The notes under the pieces: model-generated | Seen by the model: the letters and a program-made list of their open reading frames with translations, nothing else | What the model was told of the DNA's origin: nothing | Databases searched by the model: none | Origin: an uncultured Macromonas sp. | GTDB lineage: Bacteria > Pseudomonadota > Gammaproteobacteria > Burkholderiales > Burkholderiaceae | NCBI GenBank assembly: GCA_946481585.1 | Contig: CAMLOF010000035.1 | Coordinates: 1-16,532, forward strand | DNA: 16,532 bases | Reading direction: 5' to 3' | Part shown: piece by piece, positions 6,938 through 13,630 of the stretch | Numbering within the stretch: the stretch's first letter is position 1 | Layout: the number at the start of each line of letters is the position of its first letter | Made by a program: the position numbers and the translations under genes

Positions 6938-8095
6938 GTGCGTTTTTCAAGGTCCCGCTCACCGCTAGCAGCCGGTCTGTCGAGCTGGCTTCAGGCATTT
7001 CTGCCGTCGGCCACCGGCCCCGACTGGCGTGAGCGCCTGCGTGTGGTGGCCGGCGCCGGGTTGGGCGTCCTGTTTGCGGGTTGGAGCAGCCACCTTCTGG
7101 CAGGAGATGCATGGCCCTGGCTGGTGGCGCCCCTGGGTGCATCGGCCGTGTTGGTGTTTGGTGTGCCGGCCAGCCCGCTGGCGCAGCCATGGGCCGTCCT
7201 GGCGGGCAACACGCTGTCGGCGCTGGCTGGTGTGGCATGTGTGCTGACATTGGGCTCGTCTGAGTGGACTGCAGCCTTGGCGGTCGCGCTGGCCATCGGC
7301 CTCATGTTCACGTTGCGCTGTCTGCACCCGCCGGGTGGAGCGTCTGCTCTGCTGGTAACGCTGGCGGGCATTTCAGATCCCATGTTTGCCGTGCGCCCTG
7401 TGCTGCTGAACTCGCTGTTGCTGGTGTTGGTGGGGGTGGTGTACAACTCGTCCACCAGGCGTGCCTACCCACACCCGCAGCTGCCTGCTCCCGCCAAGCC
7501 TGTCACTGCGAGCGACGAAGAGTCGCGTGCCTTGGACGCAGACCTGGACGCGGTGCTCGCGCGTTACAACCAGGTGGTTGACATCAGCCGGGACGACCTC
7601 AAGTCGTTGCTGCATGACACGCAGTTGCGTTCCTACCAGCGCAAGCTGAACCAGGTGCGTTGCGCCGACATCATGTCTCGCGACCCTGTGACGGTTACCC
7701 GCAGAACCCCGCTCAAGAACGCCTGGGCCATGCTGCGTGAACATGGCATCAAGGCCTTGCCGGTGGTTGACCTCAATGGGGGCATTGTCGGCATCGTCAC
7801 CCGAGCCGATTTGATGCGCGCTGCGGAGCTGGATGGCAGCGAGCCCGCTGACGTCAGAGGCCGCAAGCTTGCGGGCTGGAGCGAGGGTGTGCCTGACACC
7901 GTGGGTGACATCATGACCCGACGCGTCCGTGTGGTCGGTATGTCACGTCATCTGGCCGAGTTGATGCCGCTGTTCGGCAGCACAGGGCACCACCACATAC
8001 CGGTTGTGGATGAGAAAGACAGGCTCGTCGGCATCATCACGCAGTCAGACGTGGTCGCGGCGCTTGCCCGCATAGGGCCGGATCACGCTGCGTAA
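6938..8095 (+). CDS. HPP-family membrane protein with C-terminal CBS pair
   Basis: The 385-residue protein joins an HPP membrane domain to a cytoplasmic Bateman (two-CBS) module. The HPP domain (about residues 33-172) has four or five hydrophobic segments and the diagnostic LRCLHPPGGASAL, with HPP at 130-132. A charged linker helix region (about 195-240) leads to CBS1 (243-296, ADIMSRDPVTVTRRTPL...GIVTRADLM) and CBS2 (323-377, GDIMTRRVRVV...HHIPVVD...GIITQSDV). Some plant and cyanobacterial HPP proteins have been linked to nitrite transport; CBS pairs usually bind adenine nucleotides, so a nucleotide-gated transporter is a reasonable but unproven reading. The start is GTG 6938 with no clear ribosome binding site; later starts would cut the HPP domain. 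It ends 13 bases inside the converging pirin gene. Confidence 0.9.
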   Translation: MRFSRSRSPLAAGLSSWLQAFLPSATGPDWRERLRVVAGAGLGVLFAGWSSHLLAGDAWPWLVAPLGASAVLVFGVPASPLAQPWAVLAGNTLSALAGVACVLTLGSSEWTAALAVALAIGLMFTLRCLHPPGGASALLVTLAGISDPMFAVRPVLLNSLLLVLVGVVYNSSTRRAYPHPQLPAPAKPVTASDEESRALDADLDAVLARYNQVVDISRDDLKSLLHDTQLRSYQRKLNQVRCADIMSRDPVTVTRRTPLKNAWAMLREHGIKALPVVDLNGGIVGIVTRADLMRAAELDGSEPADVRGRKLAGWSEGVPDTVGDIMTRRVRVVGMSRHLAELMPLFGSTGHHHIPVVDEKDRLVGIITQSDVVAALARIGPDHAA

Positions 8096-8982
8096 CCCGC
8101 AGGCAGGGCGGGTGCCTGCAGGCGGCGGTTTTCGCCGCCCTTGACGTTGCCGAACCTGGCGGAGTTTGATTCCCAATCTTTTTGCGCCTGAGCGATATGG
8201 CTTTTGCTGGGGCCCACGAAGTTCCACCACATGGTCATGGGGGAGGCGAATGGCTCACCACCCACCAGAAGTACCCGTGCGCCTGCGCTCAGTTGCAACT
8301 CCACCCCATCAGCGCCCTGCGCCAGGTAGGCGAAGTCGTTGCCATCAAACCCCATTCCGTTGATGCTGGCCTGGCCAGACAAGACGAGCAAACCGTGCTC
8401 AAACTGCCGTTGCAGGGGCAAGGACAGACTCGCGGCGTTCGCAGCAAAGACATCCAGCCCGACGAGGGGCGAAAAAACCCGGGTCGGCGCTGCGCGGTTT
8501 TGCCATTGCCCGGCAAGCAAGGTGTACTCAACGCCGTCTGCCTGCCAGTTGGGCAAATCGGGGTAGTGCTCAAAAGCAGGAGGCATCTCCGCGCACTCTG
8601 GAGGAAGCGCAATCCACAGCTGGGCTGCATGCAGTATGGCTTCTCCTGGCACGGAGTCTTCGGTATGGGAAATGCCCCGCCCAGCTGTCATCAGGTTCAC
8701 CTGCCCTGGGCGGATGACCTGTTCGCTTCCCAGGCTGTCACGGTGCAGTATTTGCCCCGAGATCATCCACGTGAAGGTTTGCAGACAGGTGTGCGGGTGG
8801 GCGCCAACGTGCATGCCATCGGTGTTTTGCATCTCGGCTGGCCCTATGTGGTCCAGAAAGCACCACGCCCCCACCATGCGGCATTCGCGGGTCGGCAGCG
8901 CTCGCTTGATGCTGAAACCCTCACCAAGTTCGGTGTGCCGTACCGGAATTCGTTGAATGGGCGAGGGGGCGGGCATTTCCAT
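8083..8982 (-). CDS. Pirin family protein
   Basis: The product is a 299-residue bicupin of the pirin family, metal-dependent proteins of which some act as quercetin dioxygenases and others as regulators or redox sensors. The N-terminal cupin carries the metal site: HPH (His62 and His64) in VGAHPHTCLQTFTW, then HRDSLG, and MTAGRGISHTE (His106 and Glu108). All four usual ligands are present. The C-terminal cupin contains EHGLLVLSGQASING and VLLVGGEPFASPMTMWWNFVG. I prefer ATG 8982 because AGAGGA lies 7 bases upstream; an in-frame GTG at 9018 would add 12 residues without family support. The stop overlaps the converging HPP-CBS gene by 13 bases. Pirin genes are often found with azoreductases and LysR regulators in Proteobacteria, which is notable given both are nearby. 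Confidence 0.93.
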   Translation of the reverse strand: MEMPAPSPIQRIPVRHTELGEGFSIKRALPTRECRMVGAWCFLDHIGPAEMQNTDGMHVGAHPHTCLQTFTWMISGQILHRDSLGSEQVIRPGQVNLMTAGRGISHTEDSVPGEAILHAAQLWIALPPECAEMPPAFEHYPDLPNWQADGVEYTLLAGQWQNRAAPTRVFSPLVGLDVFAANAASLSLPLQRQFEHGLLVLSGQASINGMGFDGNDFAYLAQGADGVELQLSAGARVLLVGGEPFASPMTMWWNFVGPSKSHIAQAQKDWESNSARFGNVKGGENRRLQAPALPAGYAA

Positions 8983-9050
8983 GTGGTGTCCTCTTGAGAG
9001 CGCATCATCTTCGCACACAGGGCGCGCGCATGGAATGCCCGCTCACCAGG

Positions 9051-9527
9051 TCAGTTGACGCGCGGATACTGGTTCGGATACAGCTCGTTGAGCTTCTGAC
9101 CGCGGTCACCGCCAGCCACGATGTCGCCAGTGCGAATGGCATCGGCCAGTTCGGCTTTGACCTGATCACGCGTCTTGCTGGCCACGCTGGTCTGGGTGGG
9201 GTAGCGGCCCGGGTAGATTTCGTTGAGCTTTTGGCCCTGTTCGTTGCCGACGATGTTGCCGGTGCGCACGGCCTCAGCCAGCTCAGCTTTGACCTGTTCG
9301 CGGGTCTTGCCTGCAGTTGCGGCTTGAGCGGGGTAACGGCCAGGGTAGATCTCGTTGAGCTTCTGACCTTGTTCGTTGCCGATGATGTTGCCAGTGCGAA
9401 CGGCCTCGGCCAGTTCTGCCTTCACCTGTTCGCGCGTCTTGGGCGCGGAAGCGTCTGCAGCGAGAGCCTGGCCTGCGCCAAAGGCGGCCAGCGAGAGAGC
9501 GATGATGGAAGCGTAAGTGCGGTTCAT
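9051..9527 (-). CDS. Exported DUF4148 protein with three tandem repeats
   Basis: The 158-residue protein has a cleavable Sec signal peptide (residues 1-23, cleavage after GQALA-A) followed by three tandem copies of a DUF4148-like unit. The units are residues 30-73, 74-117 and 118-158, each of the form KTR(E/D)QVKAELAEA(V/I)RTGNI...GQKLNE(I/L)YP..YP. It is therefore probably periplasmic or secreted. DUF4148 is a small domain found mainly in Burkholderiales, usually in one or two copies; its function is unknown. Start ATG 9527 has AAGGA 6 bases upstream. The gene lies divergent from LysR paralog B with 213 bases between starts, so it is a candidate target of that regulator. No other domain is visible. 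Confidence 0.9.
   Translation of the reverse strand: MNRTYASIIALSLAAFGAGQALAADASAPKTREQVKAELAEAVRTGNIIGNEQGQKLNEIYPGRYPAQAATAGKTREQVKAELAEAVRTGNIVGNEQGQKLNEIYPGRYPTQTSVASKTRDQVKAELADAIRTGDIVAGGDRGQKLNELYPNQYPRVN
9054..9440 (-). repeat. Three in-frame tandem coding repeats (132, 132 and 123 bases)
   Basis: The units lie at 9440-9309, 9308-9177 and 9176-9054 inside the DUF4148 gene. Units 1 and 2 differ at about 15 of 108 compared bases but by only one conservative residue (I/V). Unit 3 is more diverged (AGGDRG in place of GNEQG). The repeats are preserved at the protein level and are not a recent DNA duplication. Confidence 0.85.
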
Positions 9528-9636
9528 GTTTCGGTCCTTGGGTTTATGCGGTTTCGATGACGGTTTCTGCTGGGGTGTCGTTGGTGGACTTCGACCCAGT
9601 CGGCGAGCGGTGCATCGTTGTCATCTCGTCGATGGG

Positions 9637-9670
9637 TGAACTTTAAAATTCCTTTGGACATAGATAAACA
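9637..9670. promoter_or_regulatory. Upstream conserved boxes of LysR B
   Basis: TGAACTTTAAA (9637-9647, near-palindrome AACTTTAAAATT at 9639-9650) and GATAAACA (9663-9670) match the reverse-strand sequence upstream of LysR A in the same register, 40 and 20 bases before the dyad. Together with the dyad they form a block that aligns with copy A without gaps. Confidence 0.6.
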
Positions 9671-9689
9671 GGTCAGAAGTACATGGGTC

Positions 9690-9706
9690 ATTCCAAATAT
9701 TGGAAT
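9690..9706. promoter_or_regulatory. Palindromic dyad, candidate LysR operator (copy B)
   Basis: ATTCCAA-ATA-TTGGAAT is a perfect 7-3-7 palindrome. Its 15-base core (9691-9705) lies exactly 35 bases before ATG 9741, as the dyad of copy A does. The arm sequence differs from copy A (TTCCAA against TTTCTA) while both copies remain perfectly symmetrical. Confidence 0.7.
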
Positions 9707-9740
9707 AATTGAGCCTCTTGTTTTTGGACGAGTTGCAACC

Positions 9741-10679
9741 ATGGACCGTTTGCTGTCAATGCGCGTTTTTGAGCGTGTGGTGCACGAGGGGGGCTTTGCT
9801 GCCGCGGCGCGCGCGCTTGACATGTCCGCCCCTGCTGTCACGCGTCTGGTCGCCGATCTGGAGGCGCATCTGGGCACCAGGTTGCTGCAGCGAACCACGC
9901 GGCGGCTTTCGCTTACCGAGGCAGGGCAGACCTACCTCAGTCGGGTGCGCAACATCCTGGAAGACATTGATGAGGCACACGCGCTGGCCAGTGCGCATAC
10001 CCGGGAGCTGGCAGGCACCCTCAGGGTGCACTCCCCCCCGGTGCTTGCCTCGTATGTGGTCGCGCCCCTGTTGTCAGGGTTCCGGCGGGAATACCCAAAT
10101 ATTCAGATCGATATGGATGTGGGGGTGATCGGCGAGCCTGCGATAGAGGACTACGACGTTTCGCTGCTCGCGACAGAAGGCCATTTCGACGCAGACATCG
10201 TTGCTCGAAAGGTGGTCGAGTCCGAGGCCATTCTGGTCGCCTCACCCGATTACTTGAAACGGCGAGGAACGCCGCTCAAACCTGCCGATTTGACCGCGCA
10301 CGATTGCCTGCGCCTGAAACACCTTCACGGCAACAGCCGGGTCTGGCGCATGTGGTGCCCAGAGTCGTCTGGCGATTCGGTGGAGGTGGACGTGAGCCCG
10401 GTGCTTTCCGCGAACCACACAGACACCTTGCTGCGGGCGGCGCTGGATGGGGCGGGCATAACGTCGGTGGCCGTGGATGTGGTGGCGCCGTACCTCAATC
10501 ATGGCGCGTTGACCCGGGTGCTGAGTCCCTGGATCACCGGAAAGCTCGCGATGTACGCGGCTCTCCCCAGCCGGAAGTTCATACCGCAGCGAACGCGGGT
10601 ATTTCTGGAATACCTCGTGGCGCAAACCCGGGACCAGACTCACCGGGCGCTGTTGGCCTGCAACTCAAAGCAGGCGTAG
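9741..10679 (+). CDS. LysR-type transcriptional regulator (paralog B)
   Basis: The 312-residue regulator aligns with paralog A (4137-5072) nearly end to end. The winged HTH (residues 2-62) differs at only a handful of positions, such as D15 to H and V32 to A, and the effector domain shares long blocks (PPVLASYV.APLL, NHTDTLLRA.LDGAGITSV, ITG.LAMYAALPSRKFIPQRTR). The ligand domain is more diverged around residues 125-150 and 195-220, which would fit a different inducer. I chose ATG 9741 because the paralog starts at the same residue; the open frame continues upstream to 9618 but would translate the operator block. It is divergent from the DUF4148 gene, with a pirin gene beyond. Unlike paralog A it has no adjacent azoreductase. 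Its stop lies 4 bases before the converging YjfB-like gene. Confidence 0.94.
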   Translation: MDRLLSMRVFERVVHEGGFAAAARALDMSAPAVTRLVADLEAHLGTRLLQRTTRRLSLTEAGQTYLSRVRNILEDIDEAHALASAHTRELAGTLRVHSPPVLASYVVAPLLSGFRREYPNIQIDMDVGVIGEPAIEDYDVSLLATEGHFDADIVARKVVESEAILVASPDYLKRRGTPLKPADLTAHDCLRLKHLHGNSRVWRMWCPESSGDSVEVDVSPVLSANHTDTLLRAALDGAGITSVAVDVVAPYLNHGALTRVLSPWITGKLAMYAALPSRKFIPQRTRVFLEYLVAQTRDQTHRALLACNSKQA

Positions 10680-10683
10680 CGAC

Positions 10684-10887
10684 TCAAGCCAGGACGTTGA
10701 GCTGGGTTCCCAGGTGGCCGGAGTTGGCCAGCGGCAGGGTTCCTGTCACCGATTGCAACAACGACAAGGCGCCAGATTCCTGAATGTTCATCGCCTTCTT
10801 GAGCACGGCCACCTGAACCTGTTGAGGAACCTGGGCTTGTTGCAGCTGCAACGCGGCGTTCACGGCAGCGGTAGGCGAGATGTCCAT
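10684..10887 (-). CDS. YjfB-like putative motility protein
   Basis: The 67-residue protein matches the YjfB family, annotated in databases as putative motility proteins; the biochemical role is unknown. It starts MDISPTAAVNAALQLQQAQVPQ and continues with a VQVAVLKKAMNIQESGALSLLQSV helix typical of the family, then a Gly/Leu-rich tail. There is no signal peptide or membrane segment. ATG 10887 has GGAG about 8 bases upstream; longer frames would run through the promoter and lack family similarity. A near-consensus sigma-28 promoter lies 26-52 bases upstream, so expression with late flagellar genes is likely. No flagellar structural gene is in the window, so this is an isolated regulon member. 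Confidence 0.85.
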   Translation of the reverse strand: MDISPTAAVNAALQLQQAQVPQQVQVAVLKKAMNIQESGALSLLQSVTGTLPLANSGHLGTQLNVLA

Positions 10888-10912
10888 CGTAGTTACTCCA
10901 AGAGTCGTCTGA

Positions 10913-10939
10913 TTATCGGCAACAACTCTGAAAACTTGA
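10913..10939 (-). promoter_or_regulatory. Sigma-28 (FliA) promoter of the YjfB-like gene
   Basis: Reading the reverse strand, TCAAGTTT (10939-10932), 11 bases, then GCCGATAA (10920-10913). The enterobacterial consensus is TAAAGTTT-N11-GCCGATAA, so 15 of 16 bases match with exact spacing. The -10 element ends 25 bases before ATG 10887. Confidence 0.85.
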
Positions 10940-11055
10940 ATGAAAGTGCGCTTGTGAGCATTGCCCAAAGGGGGCACGCTTTGTTACACATCGGCTCCCC
11001 ACACGAAATTCACATGCCTACACTTGAGTTCATGCTCACTTGATTGGAGATCTCC

Positions 11056-11502
11056 ATGTCAACCAGGTTCAATGTTCACTTCAAGGCATCCATTGCTGCG
11101 CTGTTTGCGTTTGGTGCGGTCATGGCCGCTGCGCAGACCGTGGAGCCGGAGGCGTCGAACCCAGCCGCCACACAGAAGTTCACGCTGGACATCGCCAAAG
11201 CCAAACTGGCCGCAGATGGAACCACCAACCCGTCGGGCGCCCAGCTGGCCACTGCCACCAGCCAAGTGCAGGCCATGCGCGATGCAGGCATGGGTTGGGG
11301 GGCCATTGCGAACTCGCTTGGGCTGCGTTTGGGCGATGTCGTAAGCAGCGTTAACAAGCAAAAACATACCGAGCCTGCCGAAACGGAAACGGCCGTTTCA
11401 GCTAAAGGGTCGGAAAACCGCGGTGGTCATGGTTCCGGCCGCGGGGGTGGCAATGGCGGGGGCAATGGGGGCGGTAACGGTGGAGGTGGTGGACGGCGCT
11501 GA
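11056..11502 (+). CDS. Exported protein with Gly-rich C-terminal tail, function unknown
   Basis: The 148-residue protein has a Sec signal peptide (residues 1-26, cleavage around AAA-Q). A middle region (about 38-101) includes the motif GMGWGAIANSLGLRLGDVVSSVN, seen in many small exported proteobacterial proteins of unknown function. The low-complexity tail (about 122-148) is built of GGGN repeats ending in RR. Start ATG 11056 has GGAG 6 bases upstream; a TTG start at 11044 would add four residues without support. The tail is repetitive at the DNA level (GGCAATGGGGGC-like units) and may vary in length between strains. The gene stands alone between the divergent YjfB-like gene and the GGDEF gene. 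A surface, matrix or RNA-binding-like role would be speculation. Confidence 0.8.
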   Translation: MSTRFNVHFKASIAALFAFGAVMAAAQTVEPEASNPAATQKFTLDIAKAKLAADGTTNPSGAQLATATSQVQAMRDAGMGWGAIANSLGLRLGDVVSSVNKQKHTEPAETETAVSAKGSENRGGHGSGRGGGNGGGNGGGNGGGGGRR

Positions 11503-11527
11503 CAATACCTGACCAGCCGGGCTCCAA

Positions 11528-11548
11528 GGCGCCTGTCGCACAGGCGCC
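11528..11548. other. Hairpin after the Gly-rich exported protein gene
   Basis: A perfect 9-bp stem GGCGCCTGT/ACAGGCGCC with a CGC loop lies 26 bases after the stop at 11502. No T-tract follows, so it is at most a weak terminator or a 3'-end stabilising structure. Confidence 0.5.
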
Positions 11549-11614
11549 ATGATCTCTGCGGAATTGGCTCTTCTCGGTGCCGAAGGTTCCGCTATGCTGT
11601 GAAGGTTGCTGCCC

Positions 11615-12751
11615 ATGCCTTCACAGACCGAAAACGCTGCGCCGTACCGCGTCCACTGGACGGTGCGCATGAACCACCGAAACCGCACGTTCAGCTTTGT
11701 GCTGTTGTGCGTTGTATTGGGTTTGCACATGAGCCGCATGGGTGTGGCCGCCTGGGGTTGGGTTCTGCTGGGATTGCAGTTTCTTGTCTACCCGCAGGTG
11801 GCATATTTGACAGCCAGGGGCGCAAAGGATCAGTTGGCCGCTGAAACACGCAACATGCGGGTGGATGCCGTGTGCTTTGGTGCCTGGATGGCCGCCTTGC
11901 ACTTTCCCGTCTGGATTGCTTTCATCCTGTTCACGGGCGTTTCACAGAACCTGATGGCCTTCAAGGGTCCCAAGGGGTTTGTGCAGTCGGTGGCTTTGGT
12001 TGTGGCCGGGGTGTTGCCCGTGGCGTGGTTCACGGGATGGGCATTCCACCCGGCCACGTCAGGGCTGGTCACGGCGCTGTCCATCTCCGTCATCACGCTC
12101 TATCTGGGCGTCGTTGCATTGGACGGGCACCGCCGATCGATGCGGCTCCACGAGGCACGTTTGCAGGTTCGCTCAAGCGAGCAGGCATTGCAGCGCCAAT
12201 TGACGGAGATTCAGGCCCTGCATGGGCTGCTCAAGGAGCAGGCCAACCGTGATGGGCTGACCGGCCTGTACAACCGGCGTTACCTGGACGCCACCATTGA
12301 GCGTGAGTTGGCCCGTTGCGACCGTGAGGGGCAACAAGGCGCCTTGTTGATGATCGACATTGATCGCTTCAAACAGATCAACGATGTGCATGGCCACCAG
12401 GTGGGTGACGACGTCCTGCGACACACCGCAGACATCCTCAATGAGCGGGTGCGCTCCAGCGATATCGTCTGTCGTTACGGCGGTGAAGAGTTTCTGCTGT
12501 GGCTGCCCAACACCCAGGCAGCTGCGGCATTGGACGTGGCAGACGAGTTGCTTCGCGGTTTCGCGGCCAGTCCATGGCTGGGGCAAGGGAAGCAGGCTGT
12601 TCACGCCACGTTATCGATAGGCGTGGCGGTCTTTCCGGAGCATGCGAGCCAGGCAGACAGCCTGATTGCAGCGGCAGACAGGGCGCTTTACCAAGCCAAG
12701 CATGAAGGCCGTAACCGGGTTTGCGTGGCCAGGTCGCGTGTTCAGGCATGA
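11615..12751 (+). CDS. MASE2-GGDEF diguanylate cyclase
   Basis: The 378-residue membrane protein should make cyclic di-GMP from two GTP. The N-terminal MASE2 sensor (from about residue 16, MNHRNRTFSFVLLCVVLGLH) with its hydrophobic segments continues to about 170. A coiled linker (about 174-212) leads to the GGDEF domain starting at DGLTGLYNRRYLD (213-225). The active-site signature is GGEEF (289-293), intact, and RSSD (280-283) five residues before it forms a complete inhibitory I-site, so product inhibition is expected. The domain order is that of E. coli DgcC/AdrA. ATG 11615 is favoured (AAGG 9 bases upstream); a TTG three codons upstream is possible. Its stop overlaps the ATG of a ferredoxin gene (ATGA), so the two are translationally coupled. 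Confidence 0.93.
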   Translation: MPSQTENAAPYRVHWTVRMNHRNRTFSFVLLCVVLGLHMSRMGVAAWGWVLLGLQFLVYPQVAYLTARGAKDQLAAETRNMRVDAVCFGAWMAALHFPVWIAFILFTGVSQNLMAFKGPKGFVQSVALVVAGVLPVAWFTGWAFHPATSGLVTALSISVITLYLGVVALDGHRRSMRLHEARLQVRSSEQALQRQLTEIQALHGLLKEQANRDGLTGLYNRRYLDATIERELARCDREGQQGALLMIDIDRFKQINDVHGHQVGDDVLRHTADILNERVRSSDIVCRYGGEEFLLWLPNTQAAAALDVADELLRGFAASPWLGQGKQAVHATLSIGVAVFPEHASQADSLIAAADRALYQAKHEGRNRVCVARSRVQA

Positions 12752-12978
12752 AACGCCAGGCCTTGCCTGAGATTGATGTGTCGCGTTGCACTGGCTGCGG
12801 CTGGTGTGTGGCGTCGTGTCATCTGCATTTGCTTTCGCTGGAGCCGCAGGGCTGGCGCAAGGTTTCGGTATTGCACGATGCCGACAAATGCACGGCGTGC
12901 CGAAAGTGCGAGGCACGTTGTCTGTTTGGCGTGATACGCATGCGTGCCAAGGTGGACCCGCCGGTCCAGGCCGGGTGA
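12748..12978 (+). CDS. 2[4Fe-4S] ferredoxin-like protein coupled to the diguanylate cyclase
   Basis: The 76-residue protein has two CxxCxxCxxxC motifs, CTGCGWCVASC (Cys14, 17, 20, 24) and CTACRKCEARC (Cys48, 51, 54, 58), separated by 23 residues. It should bind two [4Fe-4S] clusters and carry electrons in the cytoplasm. The residue after the fourth cysteine is His or Leu in place of the usual proline, and the 23-residue spacer (HLHLLSLEPQGWRKVSVLHDADK) resembles a bacterial-type insertion. The start is ATG 12748, overlapping the stop of the GGDEF gene by four bases (ATGA), so translation is coupled. It has no partner oxidoreductase in the window. A redox role linked to the cyclase is inference from the overlap alone. 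Confidence 0.9.
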   Translation: MKRQALPEIDVSRCTGCGWCVASCHLHLLSLEPQGWRKVSVLHDADKCTACRKCEARCLFGVIRMRAKVDPPVQAG

Positions 12979-12993
12979 TGGACTTGAGAGCTG

Positions 12994-13560
12994 TCAGGTT
13001 TGCGAGTCGGAATCGGCATTTCGGGTGTAGGTGGCCAGTTCCTCGCTCAACACTTTGTTCATCTGGGCAAACAGTTTGAGTTTGCGTGATGAGTCGCGCA
13101 GGTGGTCGGCCATGCGCTTGGCGATGGCCAACAACAGCCGGGTGCCTACTCGGGGGTCCTCTTCCAGCAGCCGCAAAAAGTCGTGACGTTGCAGCACTGC
13201 GGCTTCAATGGTGGTGTCGGCCACGCAGTTGGCTGAGCGGGGGGCGCCGTCGAGCAGACCCAGTTCACCGATGAGGCTGCCCGGCCCCATGATCCGCACG
13301 ACCAACTGCTTGTCTTCACCGGGCATGGGGTGATGCTCTACGGACAATTCGCCTTCGAGCACCAGCAGCAGGTGGTCGCAGTCGGTATCGTCGCCCTCGC
13401 GCATGAACACGCTGCCTGCGGCGATTGTGCGGTGTCCCATGTAGGCCGCTACTTTGGCGGCGTCTTCCAGGCTGAGCTCTTGCAGCGCCGAAGGGGTGAT
13501 GAGCAACTGCGCTGCGAGCGAGCGCATGGTGATGTCGTGGGCGAGCGGCTGACGGCGCAT
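12994..13560 (-). CDS. Cyclic-nucleotide-binding domain protein without a DNA-binding domain
   Basis: The 188-residue product consists of one Crp-type cNMP-binding jelly roll (about residues 25-140) plus a long C-terminal helix (about 140-178). The phosphate-binding cassette GSLIGELGLLDGAPRSANCVA (94-114) keeps Gly98, Glu99 and Arg108, the residues that hold the cyclic phosphate, so ligand binding looks possible. The winged helix of Crp/Fnr regulators is absent; the protein ends at the charged ELATYTRNADSDSQT tail. ATG 13560 is chosen for AAGGA 8 bases upstream; ATGs at 13581 and 13527 are alternatives. It converges with the ferredoxin gene, 15 bases away, and follows the esterase gene in the same direction 70 bases downstream. 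It could act by protein contact, not by DNA binding. Confidence 0.88.
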   Translation of the reverse strand: MRRQPLAHDITMRSLAAQLLITPSALQELSLEDAAKVAAYMGHRTIAAGSVFMREGDDTDCDHLLLVLEGELSVEHHPMPGEDKQLVVRIMGPGSLIGELGLLDGAPRSANCVADTTIEAAVLQRHDFLRLLEEDPRVGTRLLLAIAKRMADHLRDSSRKLKLFAQMNKVLSEELATYTRNADSDSQT

Positions 13561-13630
13561 GGTGGGTGTCCTTGGCCGCATTGTGATCTTTAGATTGCTC
13601 TGATGGAAATGGTAGGGATTACAGCTGGTG

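Noticed and set aside
9051..9440. CRISPR-like or mobile repeat array
   Set aside because: The repeat is in frame inside one gene, has no unique spacers and shows mostly synonymous differences between units.
9618..9740. An in-frame upstream extension of LysR B that would add 41 residues
   Set aside because: The paralog starts at the equivalent MDRLLSM, the extension has no LysR similarity, and it would translate the conserved operator dyad.
11528..11548. Intrinsic terminator after the Gly-rich protein gene
   Set aside because: The stem is perfect but no T-tract follows on either strand, so it is listed only as a hairpin.
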